From contig NZ_JAJAQC010000012.1 of the NCBI RefSeq assembly GCF_027604915.1, positions 1 to 64,000 on the forward strand: 64,000 nt of DNA, in the 5' to 3' direction. Position numbers and translations under genes: made by a program. Source of the DNA: Streptomonospora mangrovi. GTDB lineage: Bacteria; Actinomycetota; Actinomycetes; Streptosporangiales; Streptosporangiaceae. This document shows, in pieces, positions 33,653 to 43,679 of the stretch. Numbering within the stretch: the first letter of the stretch is position 1; every line of letters begins with the position of its first letter. Below the pieces are notes generated by a model. That model was not told the DNA's origin, searched no databases, and worked only from the letters and a program-made list of their open reading frames with translations.

Positions 33653-36600
33653 TCAGCCCGCGCCGCCCGACCCCGAGCCGTTGTTGCCGTAGAACGGATC
33701 GTAGGGGCGGTGGCGGGGCCGCGGGCTGCGCCGCGGCGGTCCGCCCGCCGACGGTCCCGGTTCGCCCGCCGAGGACATCACGGCCCCGCCGCCCGCGGTG
33801 GCGGTGCCCGCGTCGGCGGGGGAGGAGACGGTCTGGTCGGAGTCGGCGCGGGGGCGGACGCGCCCCGACCATCCCTGCGGGGTGGGCTCGGCGCCGGGGT
33901 TGAGCAGCCGGTCCAGTAGCCGGTCCAGCGACTCCTGCGGCCACCCCAGCCCCGCCACGATGCCGGAGGGCCCGCGGGTGAGCTGGTGGAGCACCCGCTC
34001 CACCACCTCGGGTGCGGCCGCCACATCGGGGGACAGCCCCTCGAACCGGTAGAGGCCGGAGTACACGGTCCGCCACAGGACATCGCCGTAGGAACCGCGC
34101 AGTTGCCCCTCGCCGACCCTGAGCAGCGACAGGTCCTCCGCGGCCTGCCGCAGCACCAGCACATGGGAGCTGTCCAGCCGCTCGCCGGACAGCAGCCGCT
34201 CATAGCACCGCACCCGGCGTTCGGCCTCGGCCTCGGTGGCCGGCCGGGGCGGGCCCAGCCGCAGCTCCAGGATGTCGTGCGCCTCCGACCACGGCTCCCC
34301 GCCCTCCGGGTCCGCCAGCCAGGCCACCAGTTCGTCGCCCACATGCGTCAGATAGGGCAGCAGCATGAGCACCAGCCGGCCCACGGTCCCCTGCACGCGC
34401 ATCGCGCTGGACCGCAGCAGGGTCCCGGTGAGCCCCCGGCCGGGAATGACGATGTCGTAGGGGCTGCGGACCGCGACCTGGCCGCGCGTCTCCGAGACCA
34501 GTTCGAAGCCGACGCACTCGCCCACGTTGACCGGCTCGCCCTCGTCGGGCACCAGCACGCTGCGCGGCTCGGGGCCGTCGAAGCCCAGGTGCCGCAGCCG
34601 GATCGCGTCGACCTGGCCGTGCCACTGGGAGTTCGGCAGCCGGCGCCATTGCGAGGCGAGCCCGCCCCACTCATGGAGGACGCCTCGCTCGGTCCCCAGC
34701 AGCTCGCTCAGCTCGACCCCCTCGGGGCACACCCGGGTGACCAGCAGGGCGAGGTTGGCGGTGTAGGCCGCCTGGCGCCCGGTGACCGGCATGCGGCGCG
34801 GCTGGTAGGCGGTGTAGGACCGGCCGGCCGCAGGATAGGGCGCCTCGCGGAACAGCTCGACCAGCAGCTCCCGGTAGGCCGCCCGCTCCTCCTCGTCGCC
34901 CGCGATCCGCCGGTCGAGCAGGTCCTGGGTGAACTCCACCATGGGCCGGGTCCCCGCCAGCAGCGCGAACGACGTGAGCGCGTAAAGCAGGCCGTCGTCC
35001 AGCGGCGGCGCGCCCCGGTGGCGGCGCGCGGCGAACCGCCGCGCCTCCAGCAGCTCGGCCAGCTCGGCGGTGACCGCCCGCGCCACCAGGTACTCGCCGA
35101 ACGTGGCGTGCAGGAACTCGAACACGCTCGCGTCGCGGGTGTCGGTGCGGGCCTGCGACTCGTGCACGAAGAAGAACCGGCCCAGTACCTGGTGGGCGTC
35201 GCTGAGCGCGCCGTGCAGCCCGGGGTCGGCCGGGCGCACCCCGGCGTCCGGCATCAGCACCGCGAGGTCCTGGTCGAGTTCGGCCGCCGTCACGTACTGG
35301 CGCAGCCGCGCGAACATGGCCAGCGCCACGACCTCCAGGCGGTGCAGTTCGTCCTCGACCGCGCGCGCCAGCTCGGCCGGGCCCAGGTGCGCGTGGTGCT
35401 TGCGCACCTCGCGCTCGGCGAACATGGTCAGCAGTTGCTCGTAGAGGCCGCTGCGCGACAGCCCCGCCGCCGACCGCGCCAGCGCGTTGTCGGCGGAGTC
35501 GTAGACCAGCAGCATGAGCAGCAGCAGCGGCTGCTCGGCCAACTCGCGGAACCGCAGGACCGCCTCGGGGGAGAGGGGCACCAGCCCGCGCGCCCGCAGC
35601 GCGGCGGCGTTGGCGTCGTTCCAGATCTCCACCATGCGCGCCACGCGCCGGGCGTCGAACGGCTCCAGCCGCACCGCCGGGGTCAGGGCGGGGAACCGGG
35701 CGCGGTCGGCGACCACGGTGCGGCTGGTCACGATCACCGCCACCGGCTGCCCGATGGCGCGCTGCCGGTCCTGGAACTCCTGCACCTGCTCCAGGTAGTC
35801 CGAGCGGTTGACACCGGTGGCCTGGAGCAGTTCGTCGAACCCGTCGAGGATCACCACCGGCAGCGCGCCCTCGGCCGCGTCGGCGAGGTCGCGCCACCGC
35901 ACCGACGTGTTCAGGGTCGCCGCCATGCCCTCCTCGATCTGGGCGTGGATGGGCGCGTTGGGCCGCACACCGCGCAGTTCCACCCGCAGCGGCAGGAAGT
36001 CGGCCGCCGACAGCCGCGCGGCCAGCATCTGGGTGAGCACGGACTTGCCCGCGCCGGGGTGGCCCAGGATCACGATGGGCCGCAGCACCGCACCCGGCTG
36101 GGTGAGCAGGCCGGCAAGGACCGTGGGCAGGTCCTCACGCACCGGCAGGTGCTTCCAGGCCGACTCCGACGACGGGACCGACCCGGTGGTGACCACGTCC
36201 AGCCGCCCGGCCGGCGCCAGGTAGGAGGACTCCAGGGTGGGCAGCCGCAGGCCGTCGGGCAGGTCGGCGGTGCGCAGCAGCGGCTGGTTCAGCACGGCCT
36301 GGTACACGGCGGCGAGTTCGGTGCGGCGGCGGTCGGCCGCCGCGCGCGGCTCCATCGCGGCGAGCGTGTCGCGCAGGCCGCCCAGCCCGGTCTGGACCTC
36401 GGCCACCCGGTCGCGGGTGGCGCGGTGCTCGGCCATGGCCGCCCACACGCCGAACTCCGGGACGTCGGCGGCCAGTTGCCGGAAGAGTTCGGTGAACTGG
36501 CGTTCGGCGTGGTGGGAGAACGCGGAGCCGACCTGCTGCCAGGCGTCGGCGTCGGCGTCGGCGCCCGTCGCGCGCACCCGGCCCTCCAGGGAGCCCAGCA

Positions 36601-37048
36601 GGTCGCCCTCCAGCGCCATCCACTCCACCGCCCGGCCCTCGGGGTCCAGCCACGCCGACACGGCGTCGGCCGCCGAGGGGCGGGCGGCCAGGGCGGCGGT
36701 CTCCCACCGCTCGGCGGTGGTCAGCCCGATGTCGTCGGCCGACAGCAGGTCGCCGGCCTCCTCCAGAGCCCGGCCCAGCCCTTCGAAGGTCGCCACCACC
36801 ACCAGCACGTCCAGCGCGGCGGCCACGCGCTCGGTGCGGTCCATGCGGCTGACGCCGGTGACCTTCTCCCGCAGCCCGGTGAGGGCGCGGCGGCCCAGGC
36901 GCACCATCTCGGTCCGCAGGCCGAACAGGTCGGGCACGCCCAGCGCCGCCAGGCCGCCGTCGGCCAGCTTCTCGCCGGCGTCCAGCACGGCGGAGTCGTC
37001 GCGGCCCAGGAGCTTGAGGGCGTCGGCGTAGCGGAGGCGGCTGGCCAT
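33653..37048 (-). CDS. NACHT-domain STAND NTPase, 1131 residues
   Basis: This is a very large signal-transduction ATPase. Residues 1-300 are alpha-helical and resemble the helical N-terminal domains (NNH type) of actinobacterial NACHT proteins. The NACHT core has Walker A GHPGAGKS with Lys335, Walker B VVILDGFDELL with Asp402, and the sensor strand VIVTSR (about 445). Residues 500-700 look like a winged-helix/helical STAND relay (EFLHATFGEYLVARAVTAEL). Residues 700-1060 are of unknown fold, and the last 70 are disordered, basic and Gly-rich. NACHT proteins include bacterial phage-defence sensors, but no partner effector gene is adjacent. AAAGG precedes ATG 37048. It stands alone. Confidence 0.9.
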   Translation of the reverse strand: MASRLRYADALKLLGRDDSAVLDAGEKLADGGLAALGVPDLFGLRTEMVRLGRRALTGLREKVTGVSRMDRTERVAAALDVLVVVATFEGLGRALEEAGDLLSADDIGLTTAERWETAALAARPSAADAVSAWLDPEGRAVEWMALEGDLLGSLEGRVRATGADADADAWQQVGSAFSHHAERQFTELFRQLAADVPEFGVWAAMAEHRATRDRVAEVQTGLGGLRDTLAAMEPRAAADRRRTELAAVYQAVLNQPLLRTADLPDGLRLPTLESSYLAPAGRLDVVTTGSVPSSESAWKHLPVREDLPTVLAGLLTQPGAVLRPIVILGHPGAGKSVLTQMLAARLSAADFLPLRVELRGVRPNAPIHAQIEEGMAATLNTSVRWRDLADAAEGALPVVILDGFDELLQATGVNRSDYLEQVQEFQDRQRAIGQPVAVIVTSRTVVADRARFPALTPAVRLEPFDARRVARMVEIWNDANAAALRARGLVPLSPEAVLRFRELAEQPLLLLMLLVYDSADNALARSAAGLSRSGLYEQLLTMFAEREVRKHHAHLGPAELARAVEDELHRLEVVALAMFARLRQYVTAAELDQDLAVLMPDAGVRPADPGLHGALSDAHQVLGRFFFVHESQARTDTRDASVFEFLHATFGEYLVARAVTAELAELLEARRFAARRHRGAPPLDDGLLYALTSFALLAGTRPMVEFTQDLLDRRIAGDEEERAAYRELLVELFREAPYPAAGRSYTAYQPRRMPVTGRQAAYTANLALLVTRVCPEGVELSELLGTERGVLHEWGGLASQWRRLPNSQWHGQVDAIRLRHLGFDGPEPRSVLVPDEGEPVNVGECVGFELVSETRGQVAVRSPYDIVIPGRGLTGTLLRSSAMRVQGTVGRLVLMLLPYLTHVGDELVAWLADPEGGEPWSEAHDILELRLGPPRPATEAEAERRVRCYERLLSGERLDSSHVLVLRQAAEDLSLLRVGEGQLRGSYGDVLWRTVYSGLYRFEGLSPDVAAAPEVVERVLHQLTRGPSGIVAGLGWPQESLDRLLDRLLNPGAEPTPQGWSGRVRPRADSDQTVSSPADAGTATAGGGAVMSSAGEPGPSAGGPPRRSPRPRHRPYDPFYGNNGSGSGGAG

Positions 37049-37175
37049 CGGCAGGGCCTTTCACATCGGGGGGTGGGCGGTGCGGCGGGGCGGAGCCGCA
37101 CCCATTCAAGTACGGCGCCGCCCCGCCGCTCAAACCCCCGGCGCGCGCCGCTGCCGCGCCGCGCGGACCCTCCGG

Positions 37176-37850
37176 CTAGGGCAGGCGCCAGTCGACCGGC
37201 TCGGCGCCCTGCTCCTGGAGCATGGCGTTGGCGCGGCTGAACGGGCGCGAACCGAAGAAGCCGTTCTTCGCCGACATCGGGCTGGGGTGGGTGGACTCCA
37301 CGCACGGCACATCGGGCATCAGCGGCCGCAGGCTGCGGGCGTCGCGGCCCCACAGGATGCCCACCATCGGGACGTCGCGGGCGGCCAGCGCGCGGATGGC
37401 CTGGTCGGTGACCTCCTCCCAGCCCTTGCCCCGGTGGGAGGCGGGCCGGCCCGGCGCGACCGTGAGCACGCGGTTGAGCAGCAGGACGCCCTGCTTGGTC
37501 CAGGGCGTGAGGTCGCCGCTGGAGGGCAGGGGCAGCCCGAGGTCGTCGCTGTACTCCTGGAAGATGTTGCGCAGGCTGCCCGGCGGCTTGCAGTCGGGGG
37601 CCACCGAGAAGCTGAGGCCCACCGCGTGGCCGGGGGTGGGGTAGGGGTCCTGGCCCACGATCAGCACCCGCACGTCGGAGAAGGGCTGCTGGAAGGCGCG
37701 CAGCACGTTCTCGCCGGCGGGGAGGTAGGTGCGTCCGGCGGCGACCTCGTCGCGGAGGAAGTCGCCCATCTGGCTGATCCGGTCGGCCACCGGTGACAGC
37801 GCCTCGGCCCAGCCGCCGTCCATGATCTCGTTCAAGGGTTTGCCTGACAT
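37176..37850 (-). CDS. ung: Uracil-DNA glycosylase
   Basis: This family 1 uracil-DNA glycosylase of 224 residues removes uracil from DNA in base excision repair. The water-activating loop [16 protein letters not shown] with Asp68, the LLLNRVLTV segment, and the DNA-intercalation loop [10 protein letters not shown] with His188 are all canonical. Length is normal. It lies 127 bases beyond the NACHT start on the same strand, so it is probably separately transcribed. Confidence 0.96.
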   Translation of the reverse strand: MSGKPLNEIMDGGWAEALSPVADRISQMGDFLRDEVAAGRTYLPAGENVLRAFQQPFSDVRVLIVGQDPYPTPGHAVGLSFSVAPDCKPPGSLRNIFQEYSDDLGLPLPSSGDLTPWTKQGVLLLNRVLTVAPGRPASHRGKGWEEVTDQAIRALAARDVPMVGILWGRDARSLRPLMPDVPCVESTHPSPMSAKNGFFGSRPFSRANAMLQEQGAEPVDWRLP

Positions 37851-37945
37851 GGCAGCACCCTAGCGGTCGCCTGTGACGCGTCGGACCACGCCAAAGCCCG
37901 CGTGCGCCGGGCTTCGCGCGCCGGGCGCGTGCCGCGCGCCGGCCC

Positions 37946-38665
37946 TCACTCCTCGTCGCCCGGCTCGCCCGTGCGCACCGACAGCACCCCCTCGATCTCC
38001 GGCAGCGCCTCCGCCAGCCGCTCCACCTTGCCGCTGCCGCGCACCTGCACGATCAGGTGGATGACGGCGCCCCGGGCGTGCACCCCCTCGGCGCGCTCGG
38101 TGGCCACCGAGCGGACGTCGAACCCGCGCCCGGTGATCTCGGCGAGGATGGCGCGCAGCGCCCCCATGCCGTCGAGGTAGGACACCCGCACCGGCGCCGT
38201 GGCCGGCCGGGCGCGGGTGATCAGCCGCAGCAGCGGCGGGTAGCCCACCGCCACCAGGAAGTGCGCCGCCGTCACCGCCGTGGCCACCAGCCACAGCCCG
38301 CCGCCCGCCGCGGTGCCCACGGCCGCCGACACCCAGATGGTGGCCGCGGTGGTGAGCCCGCGCACGATGTCCTGGCGCACGAAGATCACCCCGGCGCCGA
38401 TGAAGCCGATACCCGAGGCGATCTGCCCGGCCACCCGGGAGGGGTCGAGGGTGACCTCGTCGCCCAGGACGTCGGAGAAGCCGTACTTGCTCACGACCAT
38501 GAACAGCGCCGCACCCACCCCCACCAGGGTGTGGGTGCGCAGCCCCGCGGTCTTCTGCCGCAGTTCGCGCTCCAGGCCGATCAGCGAGCACAGCACCAGC
38601 GCGACGGCCAGGGCCAGCAGTTGCGGCCAGCCCTGGCCCTCCAGACTCCCCATGAATTCCGCCAT
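37946..38665 (-). CDS. MgtC/SapB-family membrane protein
   Basis: This 239-residue protein has four to five membrane helices and the MgtC core ([20 protein letters not shown], then [11 protein letters not shown] and [18 protein letters not shown]). An ACT-like cytosolic domain (about 150-239) follows. MgtC proteins influence magnesium homeostasis and F-ATPase in pathogens, but many actinomycete homologues are uncharacterised. No Mg riboswitch-like leader is obvious upstream. Confidence 0.9.
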   Translation of the reverse strand: MAEFMGSLEGQGWPQLLALAVALVLCSLIGLERELRQKTAGLRTHTLVGVGAALFMVVSKYGFSDVLGDEVTLDPSRVAGQIASGIGFIGAGVIFVRQDIVRGLTTAATIWVSAAVGTAAGGGLWLVATAVTAAHFLVAVGYPPLLRLITRARPATAPVRVSYLDGMGALRAILAEITGRGFDVRSVATERAEGVHARGAVIHLIVQVRGSGKVERLAEALPEIEGVLSVRTGEPGDEE

Positions 38666-38681
38666 GGGGCAGGGGTACCCC

Positions 38682-38703
38682 CGCCGGGCCGGGTCTCCCG
38701 GCG
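38682..38703 (-). terminator. Hairpin after the GH15 gene
   Basis: CGCCGGG (38682-38688) pairs with CCCGGCG (38697-38703) around eight bases. It lies nine bases beyond the GH15 stop on the minus strand. Confidence 0.4.
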
Positions 38704-38711
38704 CGGAAGGG

Positions 38712-40544
38712 TTAGTCCTCGGTGCCCGCGGCGCCTTCGGAGGGGTCGGGGCCGCGCCGGTGCCCGTTGTGGTGGGAGAGGTTCAGCGCCGTGGTGACCA
38801 GCGGCACGTGGCTGAACGCCTGGGGGAAGTTGCCCACCTGCCGGTTGTTCTTGGCGTCCCACTCCTCGGCCAGCAGCCCGACGTCGTTGCGCAGCGCCAG
38901 CAGCCGCTCGAACAGCTCGCCGGCCTCCTTCTCACGCCCGATGGACAGCAGGGCGTTGGCCATCCAGAAGCTGCACGCCAGGAACGCGCCCTCGTCGCCG
39001 GGCAGGTGGTCGGCGGTGCCCTCGCGGTCGGTGCGGTAGCGCATCACGAAGCCGTCGACCATCAGGTCCTCGCGAATCGCTTCGATGGTGCCGATGACGC
39101 GGGGGTCGTCGTAGGGCAGGAACCCGACCTCGGGGATCAGCAGCAGGGCGGCGTCCAATTCCTTGCTGCCGTAGTACTGGGTGAAGGTGTTGCGCTTGGA
39201 GTCGAAGCCGTACTCGCAGACCTCGGCGTGGATGGTGTCGCGCAGCGCGCGCCACCGCTCGATCGGGCCCTCCTTGCCGAAGTCCTCGATCATCCGCACC
39301 GCGCGGTCGGCCGCCACCCAGGCCATCACCTTGGAGTGCACGAAGTGCTGGCGGGGGCCGCGGACCTCCCACAGGCCCTCGTCGGGCTCGTCCCAGCACC
39401 ACTCCAGGTAGTTGACCAGGGAGCGCTGAAGGCCCCACACGTGCTCGCCGCCGTGCAGGCCGCTGCGCCGCGCCAGGTGCAGGACGTCCATGACCTCGCC
39501 GTAGACGTCGAGCTGGTACTGGCCCACCGCGGCGTTGCCGATGCGCACCGGCCGGGAGTTCTCGTAGCCGGGCAGCCAGTCGGCCTCCCACTCGGCCAGG
39601 CGGCGCTCGCCGCGCACGCCGTACATGATCTGCATGTGCTGGGGCTCGCCCGCCACCGCGCGCACCAGCCACTCGCGCCACGCCTGCGCCTCGTCGGTGT
39701 AGCCGCTGCGGATCAGCGCCTCCAAAGTGATGGTGGCGTCGCGCAGCCAGCAGTAGCGGTAGTCCCAGTTGCGCACGCCGCCGATCTCCTCGGGCAGCGA
39801 GGTGGTGGGCGCGGCCACGATGCCGCCGCTGGGGCGGTAGGTCAGCGCCTTGAGGGTGATCAGGGAGCGGACCACGGCGTCGCGGTACTGGCCCTCGTAG
39901 GTGCACTGGTCGACCCACTGGCGCCAGAAGCGCTCGGTGCGAGACAGCGCTTTCTCGGCGTCGAGGTGGTCGGACTCCTCGACCTGGGAGGGGTGCCAGG
40001 TCATGACGAAGGGGACCCGCTGGCCGGCGCTCACCGTGAAGGTGGCGTCGTGGACGAAGTTGTGGCCCTCCAGCGGCACCGGCGAACTCATCCACACCGC
40101 GTCGGGGCCGGCGATGGCCACCAATTCGGTGCCGCTGCGGTGGATCCAGGGCACCACGTTGCCGTAGTCGAACCGCAGCCGCAGCGCGGTCTGCATGCGC
40201 ACGGTCCCGGCCACGCCCTCGACGATGCGCACGATGTGGGGGGCGCCGCCGCGCGGCGGCATGAAGTCGATGACCCGGACGGTGCCCTCGGGGGTGTCCC
40301 ATTCCGTCTCAAGGATCAGGGTCTCCTGGCGGTAGCGCCGCCGGGCGGCCCGCGGCTCGCCGTTGGCCGGGCGCATCCACCAGTTGCCGTTCTGTTCGTC
40401 GCCCAGCAGCGCGGCAAAGCACGCGGGGGAGTCGAAGTGGGGAAGGCAGAGCCAGTCGATGGAGCCGTCGCGCCCAACGAGAGCAGCGGTCTGCATGTCG
40501 CCGATCAGCGCGTAATCCTCGATCAGGCCGGACACGCGACTCAC
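38712..40544 (-). CDS. Glycoside hydrolase family 15 (trehalase/glucoamylase-like)
   Basis: This 610-residue cytoplasmic GH15 enzyme has no signal peptide. An N-terminal beta-sandwich (1-240, [20 protein letters not shown]) precedes the (alpha/alpha)6 barrel. Barrel motifs include [16 protein letters not shown] (about 258), [12 protein letters not shown] (about 390, general acid Glu) and LLAEEWD (about 558, general base Glu). Mycobacterial relatives hydrolyse trehalose, and others act on malto-oligosaccharides; the sequence does not decide. GTG 40544 has AAGGGGGTGAG upstream. Confidence 0.92.
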   Translation of the reverse strand: MSRVSGLIEDYALIGDMQTAALVGRDGSIDWLCLPHFDSPACFAALLGDEQNGNWWMRPANGEPRAARRRYRQETLILETEWDTPEGTVRVIDFMPPRGGAPHIVRIVEGVAGTVRMQTALRLRFDYGNVVPWIHRSGTELVAIAGPDAVWMSSPVPLEGHNFVHDATFTVSAGQRVPFVMTWHPSQVEESDHLDAEKALSRTERFWRQWVDQCTYEGQYRDAVVRSLITLKALTYRPSGGIVAAPTTSLPEEIGGVRNWDYRYCWLRDATITLEALIRSGYTDEAQAWREWLVRAVAGEPQHMQIMYGVRGERRLAEWEADWLPGYENSRPVRIGNAAVGQYQLDVYGEVMDVLHLARRSGLHGGEHVWGLQRSLVNYLEWCWDEPDEGLWEVRGPRQHFVHSKVMAWVAADRAVRMIEDFGKEGPIERWRALRDTIHAEVCEYGFDSKRNTFTQYYGSKELDAALLLIPEVGFLPYDDPRVIGTIEAIREDLMVDGFVMRYRTDREGTADHLPGDEGAFLACSFWMANALLSIGREKEAGELFERLLALRNDVGLLAEEWDAKNNRQVGNFPQAFSHVPLVTTALNLSHHNGHRRGPDPSEGAAGTED

Positions 40545-41071
40545 CCCCTTGAAACCTCGTCAATCAAGATCACGTCTACGCGGACGTACCGTATCCAACT
40601 CCCGGCCACCCTGTGGACACGCGGCGGCGACGTGGTTTCCGGCCGGGGCGGGGTTGTCCGCGCCGTCGACCGGTTCCGCGAAGGGGTGATGGCCCGCAAA
40701 CGCCTTTGTGTGCCGCTGCGGTCACGTTACCGGCTGGCGGGCCTTCGCAGGTGGAAGCCGAAGCAAATGTGCGTCAGGTGATAGTCGGAGGACGGTGGGG
40801 GACGGGTCGGCAAATGGCGGACGCGCTCGGTAATGCCCGTATGCGGGAGGGCGGGGGCGGATTGCCGGTGCGCACCGCTGGTTTGTGTCTGAGAATCCGT
40901 TATTGCGCCGTAATCGGTGGCCGGGGGAGGACCGGTGTGCCCGGCCGCGCGGTGACCGCTTCCGGACGCCGCGAGGCCGGCCGGCCCGGTGGCCGGGTCG
41001 CCCGGCCCGGCCGCCCGGACGGCCTCGACCGGCGGGCGGAGCGGCGGGCGGCCCGGCCCGCGCGGAGGCGC
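40545..41071. other. Intergenic region, GH15 to YczE
   Basis: There is no supportable gene in 527 bases. 40700-40930 is comparatively AT-rich. 40970-41070 is an extremely GC-rich string of nested GGCC/CCGG palindromes that could form several hairpins and end yczE transcription. Confidence 0.4.
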
Positions 41072-41710
41072 TCAGGGGGCGGGGGACCGCTCCGGTGCGG
41101 GCGCGGGCGCCGGGACGGCCCCCAGCGGCATGAGGACCTGGGTCAGCGGGCCGATCACCACCGCGAACAGCACGGTGCCCACGCCCAGGGTGCCGCCGAG
41201 CAGCACGCCGGCGGCCACCACGGCGACCTCGATGACGGTGCGCGCCACCCGCAGGGAGACGGGCAGTCGCTCGGTCAGGCCGACCATCAGGCCGTCGCGT
41301 GGCCCCGGTCCGAGCCGGGCGCCGATGTAGAGTGCGGTGGCGCCGGCGATGGCCAGGATGCCCAGGGCCAGCATGAGGCAGCGCACGGGCAGCGCCTCGG
41401 GCTCGGGCAGCCACCGCAGCCACAGGTCGGTCCAGACCCCCACCAGCAGCACGTTGGACAGCGTGCCCACACCGGGGCGCTGGCGCAGCGGGATCCACAG
41501 CAGCATCACCGCCGCCCCGACCAGGATCATGCAGGCGCCCACCGACAGCCCGGTGATGCGCGCCAGGCCCTGGTGCAGCACGTCCCAGGGCATGGAGCCC
41601 AGGTGGGCGGCCATCAGCAGGGCGCAGCCCGCGCCGTAGAGGTGCAGCCCGACCATGAGGTGCACCAGGCGGCGCAGCCGGGGGCGCGGCAGCACGGGTG
41701 CGAGGAACAC
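41072..41710 (-). CDS. YczE/YitT-like membrane protein
   Basis: This membrane protein of about 212 residues has five helices. The YczE core is clear: LHLYGAGCALLMAAHLGSMP, then WDVLHQGLARITGLSVG and GPGPRDGLMVGLTERL. The C-terminal PAPAPAPERSPAP tail is disordered. The start is uncertain: GTG 41710 gives the usual length, but no good ribosome site is visible and the frame is open much further upstream. It is divergent from a MocR-type regulator, the same arrangement as the bacillar yczE-yczR pair. Confidence 0.82.
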   Translation of the reverse strand: MFLAPVLPRPRLRRLVHLMVGLHLYGAGCALLMAAHLGSMPWDVLHQGLARITGLSVGACMILVGAAVMLLWIPLRQRPGVGTLSNVLLVGVWTDLWLRWLPEPEALPVRCLMLALGILAIAGATALYIGARLGPGPRDGLMVGLTERLPVSLRVARTVIEVAVVAAGVLLGGTLGVGTVLFAVVIGPLTQVLMPLGAVPAPAPAPERSPAP

Positions 41711-41884
41711 GCGGCGCGGCAGGCGGGCCAGGCGGGAGGTGAGGGACGGGCGGGACAGCGGGGACCGGGGTCCCGGTGCGGAGGGCTCCGCACCGCGAGA
41801 ACGAGAGAACTTGTGAGCCACTCCGGTAATGTTGGACCGCTTCTGGGGCGAAGAACAGCGCCAATTCGGGAAAGTGGCACCTTC

Positions 41885-43309
41885 GTGGTCGGTGAACGAC
41901 GTATCAATGGCCATCTGCTGGCCCGCCTGATCGGGGCCGCCGCGCGCGAGCGGCCCTACTACCTCGGGGTGGGGCGCGCCATCAGCGGCCTCGTGCTCGA
42001 CGGCCGCGTGCCCACCTACACCCGGCTCCCCGCCGAACGCGACCTCGCCGCCGCGCTCAACGTGAGCCGCAACACCGTCACCGCCGCCTACGCCTGGCTG
42101 CGCGAGAACGGCTACCTCGACAGCCGCCAGGGCGCCGGGAGCTGGACCGTGCTGCCCGACTCCGGCCCCGGCGGCGGCCACCTGCTGCCCCACACCGAGC
42201 ACGTGGACCTGGGGATCGCCGCGCCCTCGGCCATCGACGGCCTCCAGCGGGCCGCGCGGCTGGCCGTGGACCAGCTCGCCGCCCACGTCGGCGGCATCGG
42301 CTACAACCCGCGCGGCCTGCCCGAGCTGCGCCACGCCATCGCCCGCCGCTACGTCGAGCGCGGCCTGCCCACGGCACCCGAGCAGATCGTCGTGACCAAC
42401 GGCGCCCAGCACGCGGTGGCGATGCTGCTGAGCCTGCTCGCCGACCCCGGCGACAGCCTGCTGGCGGAGTCGCCCACCTACCCCCACGCCCTGGACGCCG
42501 CCCGGCGCCACGGGCTCCAGGTGCGCGCGGTCGGGGTCACCCCCTCGGGCTGGGACATGGACCACGTCCTCGACGCGTTCCGCCGGTTCCGGCCCCGCCT
42601 GGCCTACCTGATCCCCGACTTCCAGAACCCCACCGGCGCCCTCATGGACGACGAGGAGCGCGCCGCCGTGGTCGCCGAGGCGCGCCGGGCCGACGCCGCG
42701 CTCATCGTGGACGAGAGCGTCGCCGAACTCGCCATCGACTCCGGCGACCAGCCCGCGCCCACCGCCGCCCACGACACCGACGGCCGGGTCTACACCGTCG
42801 GGTCGGTGGCCAAGACCTTCTGGGGCGGGCTGCGCATCGGCTGGGTGCGCACCACCCCGCCGATGGTGGAGCGCCTGGCGGCGGCCCGCCAGCGCGTGGA
42901 CCTCGCCAGCTCGCTGATGGACCAGCTCACCGTCACCCACCTGTTCGCCGACATGCTGCGGGTGCGCGCCGAGCGCAGCCGCCAGTTGGCCCGCAACCGC
43001 GACGCCCTGGTGGCCCTGCTGCGCGAGCACATCCCGGAGTGGCGCTGCTCCCGCCCCTCGGGCGGCCTGGTGCTGTGGACGGGCCTGCCGCGCCCGGCGG
43101 CCACCGCCCTGCGCGAGGTCGGCGCCCGCCACGGCGTGCACCTGGCCCCCGGTCCGCTGTTCGGCGCCGACGGCACGCTGGAGCACTACGTGCGGCTGTC
43201 CTACACCCAGCCGCCGGAGGTGCTCGCCGACGGCGTCGAGCGCCTCGCCCGCGCCTGGGCCGAGACCGCGTCCCGGCCCGGCACCCCGCGCCACGACCTC
43301 TACGTGTAG
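41885..43309 (+). CDS. MocR-family (GntR plus aminotransferase) regulator
   Basis: This 474-residue fusion joins an N-terminal GntR winged helix (about 10-85, LPAERDLAAALNVSRNTVTA) to a fold-type I PLP domain. The PLP lysine is Lys310 (SVAKTFWGGLRIGW), with FQNPTGALMDD in the cofactor site. MocR proteins often sense PLP or a PLP adduct. Because it lies divergent from yczE, it most likely corresponds to YczR and controls that gene. GTG 41885 is chosen since no in-frame ATG exists nearby; the frame upstream runs antisense through yczE and is spurious. Confidence 0.9.
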   Translation: MVGERRINGHLLARLIGAAARERPYYLGVGRAISGLVLDGRVPTYTRLPAERDLAAALNVSRNTVTAAYAWLRENGYLDSRQGAGSWTVLPDSGPGGGHLLPHTEHVDLGIAAPSAIDGLQRAARLAVDQLAAHVGGIGYNPRGLPELRHAIARRYVERGLPTAPEQIVVTNGAQHAVAMLLSLLADPGDSLLAESPTYPHALDAARRHGLQVRAVGVTPSGWDMDHVLDAFRRFRPRLAYLIPDFQNPTGALMDDEERAAVVAEARRADAALIVDESVAELAIDSGDQPAPTAAHDTDGRVYTVGSVAKTFWGGLRIGWVRTTPPMVERLAAARQRVDLASSLMDQLTVTHLFADMLRVRAERSRQLARNRDALVALLREHIPEWRCSRPSGGLVLWTGLPRPAATALREVGARHGVHLAPGPLFGADGTLEHYVRLSYTQPPEVLADGVERLARAWAETASRPGTPRHDLYV

Positions 43310-43679
43310 GCGCGCGCGGGCGGGTCGCCCCGACCCCCGACCGGCGGCGGGAGCGCCGCCGGTGAGCCCCCCGCGCATCGGGGCTGAGGCCGTGCGCGGA
43401 TGCGAGGGGCCGCGACCAGCCGGTGCCGACCCGCCCACCCCGGCCACCCCTGCCCCATGCGGTCCTCGGCGCCCGTGGAAGCCGTGGGAGCCGTCACGGA
43501 ATGCCATCACCGCGTGCCACAGCGAGAGGCTTGAAAACCAGCCGGAAGAGGAGTTCGGACGTTTCCCGTGGAGCGGGCGCCGACCGGAAAACCGGGCCCG
43601 AGCGGTGCTTGCGGGTGTCGGCGCGCCGTGGTCCGATTACGCCAGGCGACGTGATGTGGAGCACACAGCGGGAGCGGCC
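43310..43679. other. Intergenic region before the acyl-CoA ligase
   Basis: There is no gene in 370 bases. The reading frame of the ligase is open back to 43362 but lacks a better start. No clear promoter boxes are seen. Confidence 0.35.

Noticed and set aside
33986-37240. 1084-codon plus-strand frame opposite the NACHT gene
   Set aside because: The minus strand encodes an intact NACHT NTPase. The plus frame is Gln/Pro/Arg-rich noise.
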